A model generated the notes under the pieces. That model did no database searches, was not told the DNA's origin, and saw only the letters and a list, made by a program, of their open reading frames with translations. A program made the position numbers and the translations under genes. From Streptomyces sp. NBC_00490 (GTDB lineage Bacteria; Actinomycetota; Actinomycetes; Streptomycetales; Streptomycetaceae), in assembly GCF_036013645.1 (NCBI RefSeq), contig NZ_CP107869.1:8866001-8930000 (forward strand): a DNA stretch of 64,000 bases. The letters run 5' to 3'. This document shows positions 63,713 to 64,000 of this stretch, piece by piece. Position 1 is the first letter of the stretch. The number at the start of each line of letters is the position of its first letter.

Positions 63713-64000
63713 TTAGTCCACCCGACGCGGCCGACACACCATGGCCACGAAATCGTGCCCCACATCAGCAAGCGCCGCATCCTCCGCAGCGAAACACCGC
63801 TCCAGCAACGCCAACGTCTCCGGCTCCTGATCCCGGAAGTTGTGCGCGATCCCCGAGAACGCGATGTGCAACACCGTCCCCCCGTACGGCCGTTCCTCGA
63901 CGACATCGAACTCGCGCCGCAACCCCGGCAACAACGTCGCCGCGTCGACCGCCTCGGAAGGATCGTCCAGCACCATCGACAGCCTGCTCGGCCGCACCAC
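63713..64000 (-). CDS. C-terminal part of a probable class I SAM-dependent methyltransferase (5' end outside window)
   Basis: The frame is open to the right edge, so the start lies beyond it. The visible 95 residues (EFDVVEERPYGGTVLHIAFSGI, then an acidic helix and a VAMVCRP end) resemble the last strands of class I methyltransferases. The SAM-binding motifs are not visible, so the assignment is tentative. Confidence 0.5.
   Translation of the reverse strand: MVRPSRLSMVLDDPSEAVDAATLLPGLRREFDVVEERPYGGTVLHIAFSGIAHNFRDQEPETLALLERCFAAEDAALADVGHDFVAMVCRPRRVD

Overview
The window is about 71% GC and carries dense, short-spaced genes with strong third-position GC bias. Its gene set is typical of a Streptomyces chromosome: an ergothioneine operon, an ECF sigma/anti-sigma pair, a class F sortase, a LysX fusion, a DUF574-type methyltransferase coupled to a PAS-GGDEF-EAL protein, and ornithine-lipid genes. 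No rRNA, tRNA, transposase, integrase or CRISPR array was seen. The left edge cuts a Fpg/Nei DNA glycosylase. The right edge cuts what looks like a methyltransferase.

Regions, left to right. (1) 1-3.7 kb: end of the DNA glycosylase, then a minus-strand ECF sigma / zinc-motif anti-sigma / lipoprotein group with a candidate autoregulatory ECF promoter. (2) 3.8-11.1 kb: CapA-like secreted protein; MarR regulator divergent from an alpha/beta hydrolase with repeated palindromes between them; universal stress protein divergent from lysX; polysaccharide deacetylase. (3) 11.1-19.4 kb: cell-surface genes (class F sortase, two related small secreted proteins, a bestrophin-like protein, a proline-rich protein, a repeat lipoprotein with a structured leader), then a SAM methyltransferase translationally coupled to a c-di-GMP enzyme that I identify as RmdA. 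(4) 19.4-24.5 kb: LysR regulator divergent from a three-gene succinate dehydrogenase operon (sdhCAB). (5) 24.5-33.4 kb: HEAT-repeat protein, ornithine-lipid acyltransferases (olsBA), AraC/VOC pair, UvrA-like ATPase, LLM flavin oxidoreductase, and a COG0523 (CobW-like) gene that has lost its GTPase P-loop in frame but keeps a Zur-like box. (6) 33.4-43.5 kb: HAD phosphatase, dodecin, the overlapping egtABCD operon, a PARG-type macro-domain protein, an orphan MazF/PemK-like protein, a flotillin with a 72-residue neighbour, and an amidase.

(7) 43.7-63.6 kb is the most distinctive part: a secreted beta-propeller/AbfB protein, then a roughly 18-kb polysaccharide locus. A minus-strand arm (GT2, MFS, beta-propeller-like exported protein) diverges from a plus-strand operon: polyprenyl-phosphate sugar transferase, Gfo/Idh oxidoreductase, SDR epimerase, DegT aminotransferase, PglD/NeuD acetyltransferase, second DegT. 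This is followed by a 1,201-residue secreted protein with an N,N-dimethylformamidase-beta-like domain and two DUF4082 domains, two more GT2 enzymes, a Wzz-like protein, and a protein fusing a Wzz-like N-terminus to a Wzy/O-antigen-ligase-like membrane domain. Together they look like a Wzy-type pathway for an amino-sugar-containing surface polysaccharide, with no recognisable Wzx flippase and no tyrosine kinase in the window. This locus is my best candidate for an undescribed system.

All functional assignments come from reading translated motifs. No database search was run.
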